Shown one piece after another: positions 31,882-41,893 of a DNA stretch of 64,000 bases; within the stretch, counting starts at the first letter, position 1; each line of letters starts with the position of its first letter. The notes below the pieces were generated by a model. It searched no databases. It worked only from the letters and a program-made list of their open reading frames with translations, and was not told the origin of the DNA. The translations under genes and the position numbers were made by a program. The stretch covers positions 1-64,000 of the forward strand of contig NZ_JAPQNS010000019.1 in NCBI RefSeq assembly GCF_028867935.1. Direction: 5' to 3'. This stretch comes from Flavobacterium sp. SUN052. Lineage in GTDB: Bacteria; Bacteroidota; Bacteroidia; Flavobacteriales; Flavobacteriaceae.

Positions 31882-34800
31882 ATGACCAAACACTTTACCA
31901 CCTCACTTCTTGTACTGACCACTTTAGTAATGGTCAACCCGGCGCTGGCACAGCGCAAAAAGGCAGCCGCTAGTTCGGCGGCAAGTGCGCAGAACACCGT
32001 GTCAGATAGCCTATTTAACGGGCTTCGTTGGCGCAACATTGGCCCGTTTCGGGCGGGCCGCGCGTTGGCAGCTGCTGGCCACCCCGACCAACCGCTAACT
32101 TACTATTTTGGTACTACGGGCGGGGGCGTCTGGAAAACCATCGACGGGGGGGCTAACTGGTTCTCCGTTTCCGACAGCACGTTCAAATCATCGTCGGTAG
32201 GTGCCGTAACGGTGGCTTCCTCAGACCCGAACATCTTATACGTAGGAATGGGTGAGGCTGAAATTCGGGGAAATATCTCGTATGGCGATGGCGTCTACAA
32301 ATCGACTGATGCCGGCAAGACCTGGAAGCACATGGGTCTGAAAATGGCCGATGCCATCGGTAACATCGAGGTTCACCCAACCAATCCCGATGTGGCTTAC
32401 GTAGCTGCCCTGGGCAATCCGTTTGCTCCCAACAAAGAGCGGGGCATTTTCCGCACCACCGACGGCGGCAAAACCTGGCAGCACATTTTGTCGAAAAACG
32501 ACAGTACCGGCGCTGCCTGCATCAAAATGGACCCGAATAACCCCCGCGTTCTGTATGCGTCGATGTGGCAGGCCTATCGCAACAGCTACATGATGAGCAG
32601 CGGTGGACCGGGTTGTGGACTTTACAAATCGACCGACGGGGGCGACACCTGGACCAACCTGAACAACCGACCCGGAATGCCCAAAGGTATGCTTGGCAAA
32701 ATTGGTGTGACGGTTTCACCGGCCAACTCCAATCGGCTTTACGCCATGATCGAAAGTGCCAAAGGTGGCCTTTACCGGTCGGATGATGCGGGTGAGACCT
32801 GGCAACTGATCAACGAAGACAAAAATCTCTGGCAACGCCCCTGGTATTACATGATGCTGGCCGGTGATCCGAAGAATGAAAACGGCCTGATTGTACTGAA
32901 CGTAAATGCTCAGAAATCATACGATGGGGGCAAAACGTTCACGTCTATTCCGGTGCACCACGGCGACACGCACGACATCTGGTGGAATCCAAAAAATCCT
33001 CAGAATTACATGATTGCGGATGACGGGGGTGGCGAAGTTACATTCAATGGTGGGGCTACTTTCTCCGATGTCGACATCCCCACTGCACAGTTTTACCATG
33101 TAGCGCTTGATAACTCGTTTCCGTACAACGTATTTGGTGCCCAGCAGGACAACTCATCTATTCGTATTGCAAGCCGCACCACGGGTTTCTCCATTGGCAG
33201 TAGCGACTGGTTTCCGGTGGCGGGTGGCGAATCGGGCTACATTACGCCCGACCCGAAAGACCCCAATGTGACGTTTGGTGGTAGTTACGATGGACTGATT
33301 ACCCGTTTGGACAAATCAACGGATCAGGAGCAAACCGTAAATGTGTACCCTGAATACGCAATGGGTGCTCCTTCGTCGGCCCGCAAATACCGATTCCAAT
33401 GGACCTACCCGATTGTGTTTTCGCCCCACGACAACAACATGCTGTTCGTTACATCGCAGTATGTACATCGCAGCACCGACGATGGTCATTCATGGGAAGA
33501 CATCAGCCCCGACCTCACCCGCAACGATCCCAAAACACAAGGTGATACGGGTGGCCCGCTCACGAAAGACAATACGGGTGCCGAGACATTCCCCACGGTG
33601 TACGCCTTTGCCGAATCGCCCCTGGAAAAAGGAGTGTACTGGGCTGGCTCTGACGATGGCCTGATGCACATCAGCCGCGACGCAGGCAAAAATTGGGAGA
33701 AAATCACTCCTCCAACGTCGATGGTGCCTGAGTGGGCTCTCATCAGCATCATCCACCTTTCGGATCACACAAAAGGCAAAGCTTACGTAGCCGCCAAGCG
33801 CTACATGTCGGGCGACCGCACGCCGTACTTACTCAAAACGACCGATTATGGCAAAACCTGGACGATGATTACACGGGGAATTCCGGCAGACGAATACACC
33901 CATGTGGTGCGCGAAGACCCCAATCAGGCGGGTTTGCTTTACGCCGGAACTGAGCGGGGCATCTATGTATCGCTCAACGACGGGGCTTCGTGGCAACGGC
34001 TGAACCTGAATCTGCCCATTACACCCATCCGTGATTTGCAAATCCACAAAGGAGAGCGCGACCTGGTGGTAGCCACCCACGGACGGTCATTCTGGATTAT
34101 GGACGATGTGAGCCCGCTGCACGAATTAGCCAATGCTGAAACCGCTCGCACAATTTCGGGAAAAACGGCTCACCTGTACAAACCTCGCCACGCGTATCGG
34201 ATGGATGGTGGCAACGGTGGTCGACGCGGGCCAGTTACCGACGCGGGCGAGAACGCACCCAACGGCGTGATACTGCGGTATTATCTCTCGAAAAAGCCTA
34301 CCGAAGAACTCAGATTGCAATTTATGACCGCGTCGGGCGACTCGATTATCACGTATTCGAGCACGAAAGACAAAAAAGGCGAACCGCTGAAAATTGCGAA
34401 AGAGTTTTATCTCAACCCCGATGCCAGCCGCTCTGATGTGGTAAGCTCCAAAGCGGGTATGAACGTCTTTTTGTGGGATATGCGCTACCCCGATGCTACG
34501 GCCGTAGAAGGCACCAACATTATGTGGACAGGCCGGGGAACGGGTGCCAAAGTGATTCCGGGCATGTATAAAGTGCGGTTGATGATGGGTAAGACGGTTG
34601 TGGGCGAGCAGCCCATCGAGATTCGGAAAGATCCGCGTCTGAAAACAACCGAGGCCGATTATCAGGCTCAATTTGCCTTATTGCAGAAGATCAATGACAA
34701 GCTGTCGGAAACGCACAAGGGCGTGAACCAGGTTCGCCAGATTCGTAACCAGATCAACGGTTACCTGAAAGATGTGAAAGACCCGGCTGTTTCCGAGAAG

Positions 34801-35112
34801 TTCAAAAAAGCGACCAAGCCGATGCTCGACGAACTGGATCAAATCGAATCAACGCTGATGCAACCCAAATCGAAAGCCGTTCAGGATGCGTTGGCTTACC
34901 CTATTCAGCTGAACGATAAATTAGCTGGTGTAGCGCAAGTAGTATCGTCGGCCGACACCAAGCCTACCAAGGCTTCGTACACGGTTTATGAAGACCTGGC
35001 AAAAAAGGCGGATGTTGCCCTCGGCAAACTCAAAGAGCTCATTAACCAGAAGGTACCAGCGTTCAACCAAATGGTAACTGAGCAACGGATTCCAGCTATC
35101 AACGCGCAGTAG
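31882..35112 (+). CDS. Secreted BNR/Asp-box (VPS10/sortilin-like) beta-propeller protein
   Basis: A 1076-residue exported protein. ATG 31882 gives a signal peptide ending ALAQ; the open frame to 31747 is ignored. Residues about 40-740 hold ten Asp-box-like motifs (S/T-x-D-x-G-x-x-W), including STDAGKTW, TTDGGKTW, STDGGDTW and TTDYGKTW, spread over one or two beta propellers. The C-terminal part has a FlgD-Ig-like sandwich (MNVFLWDMRYPDA) and a helical end. Bacteroidota members are annotated as 'exo-alpha-sialidase' or 'photosystem II stability factor-like', but catalytic sialidase residues are not evident. A role as a secreted glycan- or protein-binding protein is only inference. No T9SS sorting domain was recognised. 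Confidence 0.75.
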   Translation: MTKHFTTSLLVLTTLVMVNPALAQRKKAAASSAASAQNTVSDSLFNGLRWRNIGPFRAGRALAAAGHPDQPLTYYFGTTGGGVWKTIDGGANWFSVSDSTFKSSSVGAVTVASSDPNILYVGMGEAEIRGNISYGDGVYKSTDAGKTWKHMGLKMADAIGNIEVHPTNPDVAYVAALGNPFAPNKERGIFRTTDGGKTWQHILSKNDSTGAACIKMDPNNPRVLYASMWQAYRNSYMMSSGGPGCGLYKSTDGGDTWTNLNNRPGMPKGMLGKIGVTVSPANSNRLYAMIESAKGGLYRSDDAGETWQLINEDKNLWQRPWYYMMLAGDPKNENGLIVLNVNAQKSYDGGKTFTSIPVHHGDTHDIWWNPKNPQNYMIADDGGGEVTFNGGATFSDVDIPTAQFYHVALDNSFPYNVFGAQQDNSSIRIASRTTGFSIGSSDWFPVAGGESGYITPDPKDPNVTFGGSYDGLITRLDKSTDQEQTVNVYPEYAMGAPSSARKYRFQWTYPIVFSPHDNNMLFVTSQYVHRSTDDGHSWEDISPDLTRNDPKTQGDTGGPLTKDNTGAETFPTVYAFAESPLEKGVYWAGSDDGLMHISRDAGKNWEKITPPTSMVPEWALISIIHLSDHTKGKAYVAAKRYMSGDRTPYLLKTTDYGKTWTMITRGIPADEYTHVVREDPNQAGLLYAGTERGIYVSLNDGASWQRLNLNLPITPIRDLQIHKGERDLVVATHGRSFWIMDDVSPLHELANAETARTISGKTAHLYKPRHAYRMDGGNGGRRGPVTDAGENAPNGVILRYYLSKKPTEELRLQFMTASGDSIITYSSTKDKKGEPLKIAKEFYLNPDASRSDVVSSKAGMNVFLWDMRYPDATAVEGTNIMWTGRGTGAKVIPGMYKVRLMMGKTVVGEQPIEIRKDPRLKTTEADYQAQFALLQKINDKLSETHKGVNQVRQIRNQINGYLKDVKDPAVSEKFKKATKPMLDELDQIESTLMQPKSKAVQDALAYPIQLNDKLAGVAQVVSSADTKPTKASYTVYEDLAKKADVALGKLKELINQKVPAFNQMVTEQRIPAINAQ

Positions 35113-35128
35113 GGCAGGAACGCTTCTA

Positions 35129-35156
35129 CCCCGGTCTGTGAGGACGCAGACCGGGG
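35129..35156 (+). terminator. Hairpin after the BNR gene
   Basis: CCCCGGTCTG (35129-35138) and its exact complement (35147-35156) flank an 8-base loop, 17 bp after the stop codon. No T-run follows, so termination strength is uncertain. Confidence 0.55.
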
Positions 35157-35170
35157 AGAAGACCGATGAA

Positions 35171-35242
35171 AAGCAAAGGCCCCATCGGGGCGATATGTAA
35201 AAGGCTAACCCCTAACATACCGCCCCGATGGGGCTTTTGCTT
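35171..35242. terminator. Long inverted repeat between convergent genes
   Basis: Arms of 22 bp (35171-35192 and 35221-35242) pair with one G-T wobble, around a 28-base loop. Both outer edges carry A/T-rich sequence (CTTTTGCTT on plus, CTTTGCTTTTC on minus). That fits a bidirectional terminator serving the BNR gene and the convergent cytochrome gene. Confidence 0.65.
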
Positions 35243-35308
35243 ACTCAAGAAGGCAACCTATTTCTACTGACATACCACCCTACAGGGGTATTGAATGTCC
35301 GTTGAAAA

Positions 35309-38300
35309 TTACTTCTTCAAACTCGTCAGGAACTCAACCACATCCCGAATCTCGCGCTTCGACATAATGTAGCCCATTGGTGGCATACTTGAAGGAAGGT
35401 TCTCGCGCTTGGCAATGCGCGATACCGCAATTTTGAGCGGTTCTGCTTCGGAGGTTTTCAGCAGCAGTTCATGGTCTGACTCCTGCATCAGTACTCCACT
35501 CACTGATTGACCATCTTTCAGCGTCAGCATCACCGATCCATAACCCGGCGACAAACGCGCGCTGGGCTCAATGAGGGCTTGTAGAATCTGATCGCGGGTC
35601 AGCACGTTACCGATGTTGGTGAGCGACGGGCCAACTTCGCCACCCTGCCCGCCAATGGCGTGGCACCGCACACATTGAGCGGCCGAGTTGGTCATGAAAT
35701 ACCGTCGGCCAAGTTGCCGGTTTCCACCAAAAAGCGCATCCTGATAATCAGCAACACCTCCACCCGTTGAGCGGACTGGAGCCAATTTTGCGATCAGGGC
35801 TGGCGATTTAGTAGCATCTACTGCTTCGCCCAATTCCAGGGCCAGGCTTGGCGACAATTTTTTCGCAGCCATCCGGTCAACCAGTCCAGCCAGAATAGGC
35901 TCAGTGTTGGCAACGGGCATCGTGCCCAATACCTGAAGCAATTGCTGTTGTTCTTTTTCGGAACCTTTGTCGAAAATGGTTTTTGAAATATCATTCAGCG
36001 CAGCTGTAGACAGATTTTGTCCTTTCATCAAACCTAAAGCTACCGTCCGCACGTCGGCGTCGGCATCGTTCATACCCCGCTTCATGGCTGACTCTAAACC
36101 GTTGTATTTGAGCGAACTCAGTGCAGACAAAGCAGCCCCCCGTACCTCAGCCGAGTTACTTTCCTGCTGCAATTTCGCCAACCGGTCGAGTGCTGAAGTG
36201 ATTTCCAGGTTGCTCACCATTTGAGAAGCAGCCACCAACGTAGCCGGATCATTTGAATCGAGCAATTCGTTGATATGTGGCTGTACAATTGTCCGTACCA
36301 AAGTTGCATTGCGATCAATAACACCCCGGTAACGACCATCGACCCGGTCCATTACAGAAGGTTGAGCCCAGGTACCCAACGTTGCCAATGCTTCTGCCTG
36401 TAGGGGTTTGGCGATGTCTTTACGCTTGGCAAAAGCAATTACGCGTTCGAGCTGTTCGGTGCCTCCCACACGCAAGTTGGCGTTGATAGCCCGACGAAGC
36501 AAAGGCTCTGATGCAAAGCGAGTTTCGCTGAGGGTAGCTGCCAAAGCAGGCAAAGCGGCAGGAATCGACTCGTCGTCATTGATCGCGCGGGCGGCCTCCG
36601 TAACAATGTATTCGTCGCTGTCTTTCAGGAACAGACTTACTTTATCGCTTTTCAACCGGCGCAATACCAGCACAGCTGCTAACCGAAGCGATTTGTCGGA
36701 ATTGTTAGCTAAAGCCGCCATTGCATTTTCGTTGCCAATGCGCGAAAGGGCCATTACAGCTGCATGGCGCAGATACACATCTTCATCGTGGTTGGCTTTG
36801 AGCATGGTTAACAGTGGCTCCACAGCCGCGTTGTGCTTAATCCGGCCAAGAGCCTGGGCGCTATAGAACTGCACCCGTGGGCTTTTGCTTGCCAGCAACG
36901 GAGCTAACTGGAAACCAGCATCGGCCATATTCGCGTCGCCGATCACTTTAGCAGCCTGCGCCACAATTTCAAGATCAGAATCACTCAGCAGTGCCGTCAG
37001 TGATTTTCCGTACGATTTGTCTTGACGCGCCAGTTGACCCATGCCCCAAACGCCGTGTACGCGTGCAAGCTGATTCGTTTTCTGGTCGATGGCTTTGCCC
37101 AGTTGAGCCGCTCCGGCCGCTCCACGCTTCACCAGTTCAAATTGAGCCTTCAACCGAATCCGCATGTCGGGATTCATCAACAGGCCGTACAACATCTCCG
37201 GCGTTTGCGACGCATAATTCAAGGTCATCAGCCGCTTGGTTTCGGCCCGCAGGTCTTTCAAATCGTTTTTGTCAGCCGTAACATCCAGTTTCCATACGCG
37301 ACCATAGTTCTTGGTATCCCAGCCGTTGATCCAGTCGGCCACATAGAGCGCACCATCGGGACCGAAACGAATACCCGTTGGCAGCAAACCTGTCAAGATG
37401 TTTTTCTCGCCGTCCAGTTCAAACGAGGCTCCTTTTGGCTTTAGACCAAACGACCAGATGGGCGAACGGGCGGGGTTACCCACAAATTCAACGAGGAAAA
37501 ATTTGTTTTTCCAGGCCGAGCCCAGCGCCGTACCGGGGTTGTACACCATACCGGTTGGTCCATTGTGGAAATTCTGGATGGGTGGAATAATATAGGCCGC
37601 CTGACCATCCCAACGAGGCTTGTACAGCTTCTCGTCCATCCATACCTTGTAGCTATTGTTTTTAGGATCAGTGTATTTGCCATACTGCCAGTTAGACCGC
37701 CAGCCAGCATCGGAGCCTTCTACTACGTGAACCAATCGCTCGCTCTCGCCGGGATGATCGCCGTCGTTATCGGAGCTAATGAGGTTACCGTACTCATCAA
37801 AAACAAACTCGTGCGTATTGCGCAACCCACCCGCAAACACCTCAAAGTCAGTCCCATCTGGATTTGACCTGGCAATGATACCTTCGTTGGAACGCTTATG
37901 GTTGACGCCCTCTTTGGTAGTGACGTTGGAACCAATGTCGCCCATATTCCAGTAAATTTTACCGTCTGGCCCCTCAACTGGGTTCGACATGTTGTGCCCG
38001 CTAAAGCCAATGTGAACGCCGTAGCCGTGGCTAATCGATGTTTTCTGATCCAGCACACCGTCGCCATTAGTATCTTTGAGCCGCCACATATCGGGAGCCA
38101 ACGCTAGGAAAACGTCTTCGGCCCGCACCAGTATTCCCCCGGCAATGTCGGACACTTCGTCGTAGAAGTCGCTCAGAATCCGCAGGGCTTTATCAGCGAT
38201 ACCATCATTGTTGGTGTCTTCCAAACGCCAAACTTCCTCTTTCTCTACGGCCAGGTCGCGCCAGTCGTGGCTGCCATCGCCGTTGAGGTCTTTGAGCCAT

Positions 38301-38749
38301 TCATTTTCTTTGCTTTTGGCCGGGTCAAAGGTCTTGTGCAAAAACGCCCGGCGGTCTTCTACCGACTGGAGCGCAATAGATGAAGTCATCCATTGACGAT
38401 ACCCCCGAATGTCAAACTCCGAGTTTTTCTGCCGTACCGTACGCGTCAGATATACCCGTCCGGCATCGTCAATTGACATAGCCACCGGATCGGGAGCCAG
38501 CGAATCGGAAGCCCAGAGTGATAGTTGAAGTCCATCGGCGAGGGTGATGGCAGTTTTTTCGCGGATTTGTTTGGCTTTGGCAAGGCCCGTTGCCGGGTCT
38601 TCATTTACCGTAATAGCCGCTGATTTGTTGGTTTTGGTGCCTTTGCTGGCAGAACCTCTACCAGGAGCCATTTTCATGCAGGAAACAACGATAAAGGCAA
38701 ACAGAGCCAGCAAAAGCAGGGGTGTTCGAAGCAGTTTTATGCGGGTCAT
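35309..38749 (-). CDS. Lipoprotein dehydrogenase-like protein: beta propeller, HEAT repeats and C-terminal cytochrome c
   Basis: A 1146-residue exported protein starting at ATG 38749. The signal ends in a lipobox-like LFAFIVVSC (C24), so it is a likely outer-membrane lipoprotein. The N-terminal half is the putative membrane-bound dehydrogenase propeller found in Planctomycetes and Bacteroidota (DRVYLTRTV, NGDGVLDQKT-type loops, GFSGHNMSNPVEGPDG, RFGPDGALYVADW). The middle (about 560-960) is HEAT repeats such as LLASKSPRVQFYSAQALGRI. The C-terminus is a c-type haem domain with C1026VRCH1030 and a later Met (ESLPSSMPPMGYI-like). The arrangement predicts electron transfer from a periplasmic sugar or alcohol oxidation. 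The substrate is unknown. Confidence 0.82.
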   Translation of the reverse strand: MTRIKLLRTPLLLLALFAFIVVSCMKMAPGRGSASKGTKTNKSAAITVNEDPATGLAKAKQIREKTAITLADGLQLSLWASDSLAPDPVAMSIDDAGRVYLTRTVRQKNSEFDIRGYRQWMTSSIALQSVEDRRAFLHKTFDPAKSKENEWLKDLNGDGSHDWRDLAVEKEEVWRLEDTNNDGIADKALRILSDFYDEVSDIAGGILVRAEDVFLALAPDMWRLKDTNGDGVLDQKTSISHGYGVHIGFSGHNMSNPVEGPDGKIYWNMGDIGSNVTTKEGVNHKRSNEGIIARSNPDGTDFEVFAGGLRNTHEFVFDEYGNLISSDNDGDHPGESERLVHVVEGSDAGWRSNWQYGKYTDPKNNSYKVWMDEKLYKPRWDGQAAYIIPPIQNFHNGPTGMVYNPGTALGSAWKNKFFLVEFVGNPARSPIWSFGLKPKGASFELDGEKNILTGLLPTGIRFGPDGALYVADWINGWDTKNYGRVWKLDVTADKNDLKDLRAETKRLMTLNYASQTPEMLYGLLMNPDMRIRLKAQFELVKRGAAGAAQLGKAIDQKTNQLARVHGVWGMGQLARQDKSYGKSLTALLSDSDLEIVAQAAKVIGDANMADAGFQLAPLLASKSPRVQFYSAQALGRIKHNAAVEPLLTMLKANHDEDVYLRHAAVMALSRIGNENAMAALANNSDKSLRLAAVLVLRRLKSDKVSLFLKDSDEYIVTEAARAINDDESIPAALPALAATLSETRFASEPLLRRAINANLRVGGTEQLERVIAFAKRKDIAKPLQAEALATLGTWAQPSVMDRVDGRYRGVIDRNATLVRTIVQPHINELLDSNDPATLVAASQMVSNLEITSALDRLAKLQQESNSAEVRGAALSALSSLKYNGLESAMKRGMNDADADVRTVALGLMKGQNLSTAALNDISKTIFDKGSEKEQQQLLQVLGTMPVANTEPILAGLVDRMAAKKLSPSLALELGEAVDATKSPALIAKLAPVRSTGGGVADYQDALFGGNRQLGRRYFMTNSAAQCVRCHAIGGQGGEVGPSLTNIGNVLTRDQILQALIEPSARLSPGYGSVMLTLKDGQSVSGVLMQESDHELLLKTSEAEPLKIAVSRIAKRENLPSSMPPMGYIMSKREIRDVVEFLTSLKK

Positions 38750-38920
38750 TGAGTGACAAATGGTTAAGTAATCACAACTGTTTTTATAAAGCGCGAATGC
38801 CCCCACCCTTACCGTAACGAATTACCCACAATGAGACTAGGGTTATTTTTTGAAATCATTTGTTCAAGGGGATAGTTTGAGAAGTCAATAAGTAGCACTG
38901 CCATCTCCAGTTCAATCTAT

Positions 38921-39721
38921 ATGAGAATCCATCCTTTACGACTCACCCAATCGCTTGTTATTACCATCTGGCTAGCTATAACTGCTGGTCAGAGCCTTGC
39001 GCAAAACAGGGTATTGGATCATCAGGCAATTGGCTGGTACACGTACAACGGCGACCATAAACTGAATAGTCGGTGGGCTATTCACACCGAATACCAATGG
39101 CGACGCATCGACCTGATTGGTAGCTGGCAACAATCGCTTGCCCGCTTGGGGGTAGTACGCACGCTTAGCAAGACTGTCAAGGTTGGCGGTGGCTACACCT
39201 ACTTTGTTACGTTTCCGTTTGGCCGCTACCCGCAAGCCGATAACGGGGTGCCATATCCAGAGCATCGCCTGCACGAGGATCTTCAGTTAACCAGTATGTA
39301 TGGACGGCTGAAGCTTACTCACCGATATAGGCTGGAGCAACGGTGGCTAGCCGATCAGGCAGACGAGAAAAGTCCTCGCCGGATTACTGGCTGGAATTTT
39401 CAGAATCGGATTCGTTATCAGATCGCCGGAGAGATTCCGCTAGAGGGGGTAACGGTGGATACGGGTGAATTGTATCTAAACTTTTTCGATGAACTGTTTA
39501 TTGGATTCGGCAAAGAAGTGGGGCGCAATATTTTTAATCAAAATCGCCTATCAAGCGGCCTAGGCTACCAGGTTTCTGACGCATTTCAGATTGAGTTAAA
39601 CTACATCAACCAAGTGCTACAACACGCTCAGGTAGAGCCAATTTCAGGAAAGCCAGTTTTTGAAATCAATAACGGTTTCCGGTTAAATGTGGTGTATGAT
39701 CTGGATTTTAGTAAAAAATGA
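38921..39721 (+). CDS. DUF2490 outer-membrane-type protein
   Basis: A 266-residue protein with a signal peptide ending SLAQ. The body alternates aromatic and polar residues as in a beta barrel: WYTYNGDHKLNSRWAIHTEYQWRR-like strands, THRYRLEQRWL, and a final LNVVYDLDF strand. RLEQR and the W-N-R-F-RN-R-x-R-Y pattern are typical of DUF2490, a Bacteroidota family of unknown role. It is divergent from the cytochrome lipoprotein gene with 171 bp between them. The stop codon touches a long palindromic repeat. Confidence 0.75.
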   Translation: MRIHPLRLTQSLVITIWLAITAGQSLAQNRVLDHQAIGWYTYNGDHKLNSRWAIHTEYQWRRIDLIGSWQQSLARLGVVRTLSKTVKVGGGYTYFVTFPFGRYPQADNGVPYPEHRLHEDLQLTSMYGRLKLTHRYRLEQRWLADQADEKSPRRITGWNFQNRIRYQIAGEIPLEGVTVDTGELYLNFFDELFIGFGKEVGRNIFNQNRLSSGLGYQVSDAFQIELNYINQVLQHAQVEPISGKPVFEINNGFRLNVVYDLDFSKK

Positions 39722-39724
39722 TTG

Positions 39725-39828
39725 GAACGCGGATGACACGGATGAAGCGGATTCGCACGGATTTTTTTTAAGAAATTCAGTTAAAGGAAAATCTGTGTAA
39801 ATCCGCTTCATCCGTGTCATCCGCGTTC
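39725..39828. repeat. GAACGCGGAT-type palindromic repeat, complete copy
   Basis: Perfect 29-bp arms at 39725-39753 and 39800-39828 with an imperfectly paired interior. It fills the space between the convergent DUF2490 and DUF4126 genes, so it can serve as a bidirectional terminator. Related sequence occurs at 40358-40452, 26464-26508 and, in minimal form, 52140-52170. Confidence 0.8.
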
Positions 39829-39835
39829 TTATCTA

Positions 39836-40330
39836 TTACGCTGGTTGCAGAGCGGGTTGAATATCGTTCACGATAGCCCAGCCGATGCCAATGGTCAAGG
39901 CGTCTTCAGCCAGTGCCCCAACGGCATCGGGCAGGCCCTGATCGTGATCGAGCCAGGTGCGCAGGTTATAAAAAAGCAGCGTACCCAACACCGTTCCAAT
40001 GCCAGCCACAGCTGCTCCGATTGGAGCCGAAGCGCCTTCTACCTCGGCCAGAGCTGCCCCGCAGGTTGTACCTGACACAAGCCGGGCAGAAAACTGGGGT
40101 GGTGAAATACGATCTGGACCGTGCGGTATTTTATCGCCGATTAGCTCACCACCCGCCAGCACTTTCAGAGCAATAGATGTGGTTGGCTGAGCCATATAAT
40201 GAACGGCTTTGGTTGGCTGTTTGGTCGGGATGGTGCGAGCCAGTTTGTGACTCAGCAAGGCTGGTGCCGACAGGGCCCTCATCCCGGCAATCACACCGAT
40301 GCCGAAAGCCCGAAAATACGTTTGTATCAT
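39836..40330 (-). CDS. DUF4126-type membrane protein
   Basis: A 164-residue protein starting at ATG 40330 (MIQTYFRAFGIGVIAGMRAL). The longer frame to 40402 runs through the neighbouring repeat and is rejected. It has an N-terminal GIGVIAGMRALSAPALLSH motif, a middle SARLVSGTTCGAALAEVEG and Gly-rich helices IGAAVAGIGTVLGTLLFY. These are hallmarks of the DUF4126 group of small Gly-rich membrane proteins, whose function is unknown. It lies 123 bp downstream of the alcohol dehydrogenase gene on the same strand, with a palindromic repeat between. Confidence 0.65.
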   Translation of the reverse strand: MIQTYFRAFGIGVIAGMRALSAPALLSHKLARTIPTKQPTKAVHYMAQPTTSIALKVLAGGELIGDKIPHGPDRISPPQFSARLVSGTTCGAALAEVEGASAPIGAAVAGIGTVLGTLLFYNLRTWLDHDQGLPDAVGALAEDALTIGIGWAIVNDIQPALQPA

Positions 40331-40357
40331 AACTATTGATGTTTTAGATAGTAGACA

Positions 40358-40452
40358 GGAACGCGGATGGAGTGGATTTACACGGATTTTTAAATCTATC
40401 ATGTGGATAAAAATCTGCGTAAATCCGCTCCATCCGTTAAATCCGCGTTCCC
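40358..40452. repeat. GAACGCGGAT-type palindromic repeat, second copy
   Basis: The left arm starts GGAACGCGGATGGAGTGGAT and the right arm ends in the complement with an 8-base insertion (ATTTAACG region). It begins 28 bp upstream of the DUF4126 ATG and ends two bases before the dehydrogenase stop at 40454. It would terminate or attenuate transcription from that gene. Confidence 0.75.
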
Positions 40453-40453
40453 A

Positions 40454-41641
40454 TCAGTTTTCGTTTTTAAGTGATTGCATATCGATCACAAACCGGAATT
40501 GAATATCGTCGTCCAGAATCCGCTTGTACGCTTTGTTAATATCTTGAATGTCAATCATTTCAACGACCGGCGCAATGGAGTGTTCAGCACAAAAATCCAA
40601 CACTTCCTGGGTTTCCTGGATGCTGCCAATAATTGAACCAGCTACAGAACGTCGATGCAATGCCACCTCCATGTTGTCTAGCGGCTTTTTGAACGGCCCT
40701 AATACACCGACAGCTACAAACGTCCCATCACGTTTGAGTAACTGCACATACGGGTTAATATCGTAGGCATCGGGGATGGTATTCAGTATAAAGTCGTACG
40801 ACAATTCGTGGGCTTTCATGGCCTTTTTATCGGTCGAAAGCAATACCTCATTGGCACCAAGTTGTTCAGCTGCAGACTGCTTTTCTTTATCGTGGGTAAT
40901 CACCGTCACATCGGCACCCATTGCCTTAGCCAACTGGACACCCATGTGGCCCAAACCGCCCAAACCAACTACGGCCACCTTATCGCCAGCCTTTACGTTC
41001 CAGTGTTTTAGCGGTGAATACGTCGTGACGCCCGCGCACAGAATCGGCGCGGCTTTGCTGATGTCGAGCGCTTCGGGAATGCGTAACACAAAAGATTCCT
41101 TCACCACAATGTCAGTAGAGTAGCCGCCGAAGGTGTTGAACCCGTTGCCATTGGGTTTCATATAGCCGTTGTAGGTAGCTGTCCAACTAACAGGGCCTTC
41201 GCAGTAGTTTTCTTCGCCTTCCTGGCAGGGGTTACAATGCCCGCACGAATCGATCATGCAACCCACACCAACGGTATCGCCCACTTTAAATTTGCTTACC
41301 GCGCTGCCGACCTGAGCGACCTTACCAACAACTTCGTGACCCGGTACGCAGGGGTAAATCGTGTTTCCCCAGTCGTTTCGGACCTGATGTACGTCGGAAT
41401 GGCAGACCCCACAGTATAGAATATCGATCAGCACTTCGTCGGCCTCAGGTGCTTTTCGCTCAATATCCATGCGGGAGAGACTGCTGAACTGGTCGATGAG
41501 CGAGGCTTTGGCTCCGTATGCTTTCGCTTTAACTGGGCCTGTCGAACCGACTTCAGGTTGCTTATTTTCCTCTGTTTTAGGAGCCATTCGCTGGCGTTTG
41601 GGCCGCTTTTCTTGAGCGGGAGTTTGTTTTATTTCTTCCAT
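40454..41641 (-). CDS. Zinc alcohol dehydrogenase (AdhC/YahK/CAD-type) with basic N-terminal extension
   Basis: A 395-residue NADP(H)-type dehydrogenase. The core, starting KAKAYGAKAS at about residue 38, has catalytic zinc ligands in YCGVCHSDVHQ and GHEVVG, four structural-zinc Cys in IDSCGHCNPCQEGEENYC, and the cofactor motif VVGLGGLGHMGVQLAK. This is the cinnamyl-alcohol/YahK aldehyde reductase group. The first 37 residues (QEKRPKRQRMAPKTEENKQP) are charged and unlike the family. An internal Met at residue 19 could be the true start. The AraC-type gene 252 bp upstream is divergent and may control it. Confidence 0.85.
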   Translation of the reverse strand: MEEIKQTPAQEKRPKRQRMAPKTEENKQPEVGSTGPVKAKAYGAKASLIDQFSSLSRMDIERKAPEADEVLIDILYCGVCHSDVHQVRNDWGNTIYPCVPGHEVVGKVAQVGSAVSKFKVGDTVGVGCMIDSCGHCNPCQEGEENYCEGPVSWTATYNGYMKPNGNGFNTFGGYSTDIVVKESFVLRIPEALDISKAAPILCAGVTTYSPLKHWNVKAGDKVAVVGLGGLGHMGVQLAKAMGADVTVITHDKEKQSAAEQLGANEVLLSTDKKAMKAHELSYDFILNTIPDAYDINPYVQLLKRDGTFVAVGVLGPFKKPLDNMEVALHRRSVAGSIIGSIQETQEVLDFCAEHSIAPVVEMIDIQDINKAYKRILDDDIQFRFVIDMQSLKNEN

Positions 41642-41893
41642 AACTTGAGCTTTTAAACCTATTTACCCAACTGATAAAGTAGAAAATAGTTAGGAAAGCC
41701 CGCCGATAAGTATGGGAAGAGTGACTCTGGCCAAAAATTGTATTATTCTACCGATACAGTACACTCCATTCAATAAGTATTGGATGATGACACCAAATTT
41801 TATGGTAGAATTGATAGTGCAAAATGAGAGGCTACGTTCTTTTCGAATAGATTCGTGGTGTTTTTCAGCAACACCTGTTTAATCGCTGCCCGT

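Noticed and set aside
34126..34671. 181-residue antisense frame within the BNR gene
   Set aside because: No domain, no promoter, and it lies wholly opposite the conserved C-terminal region.
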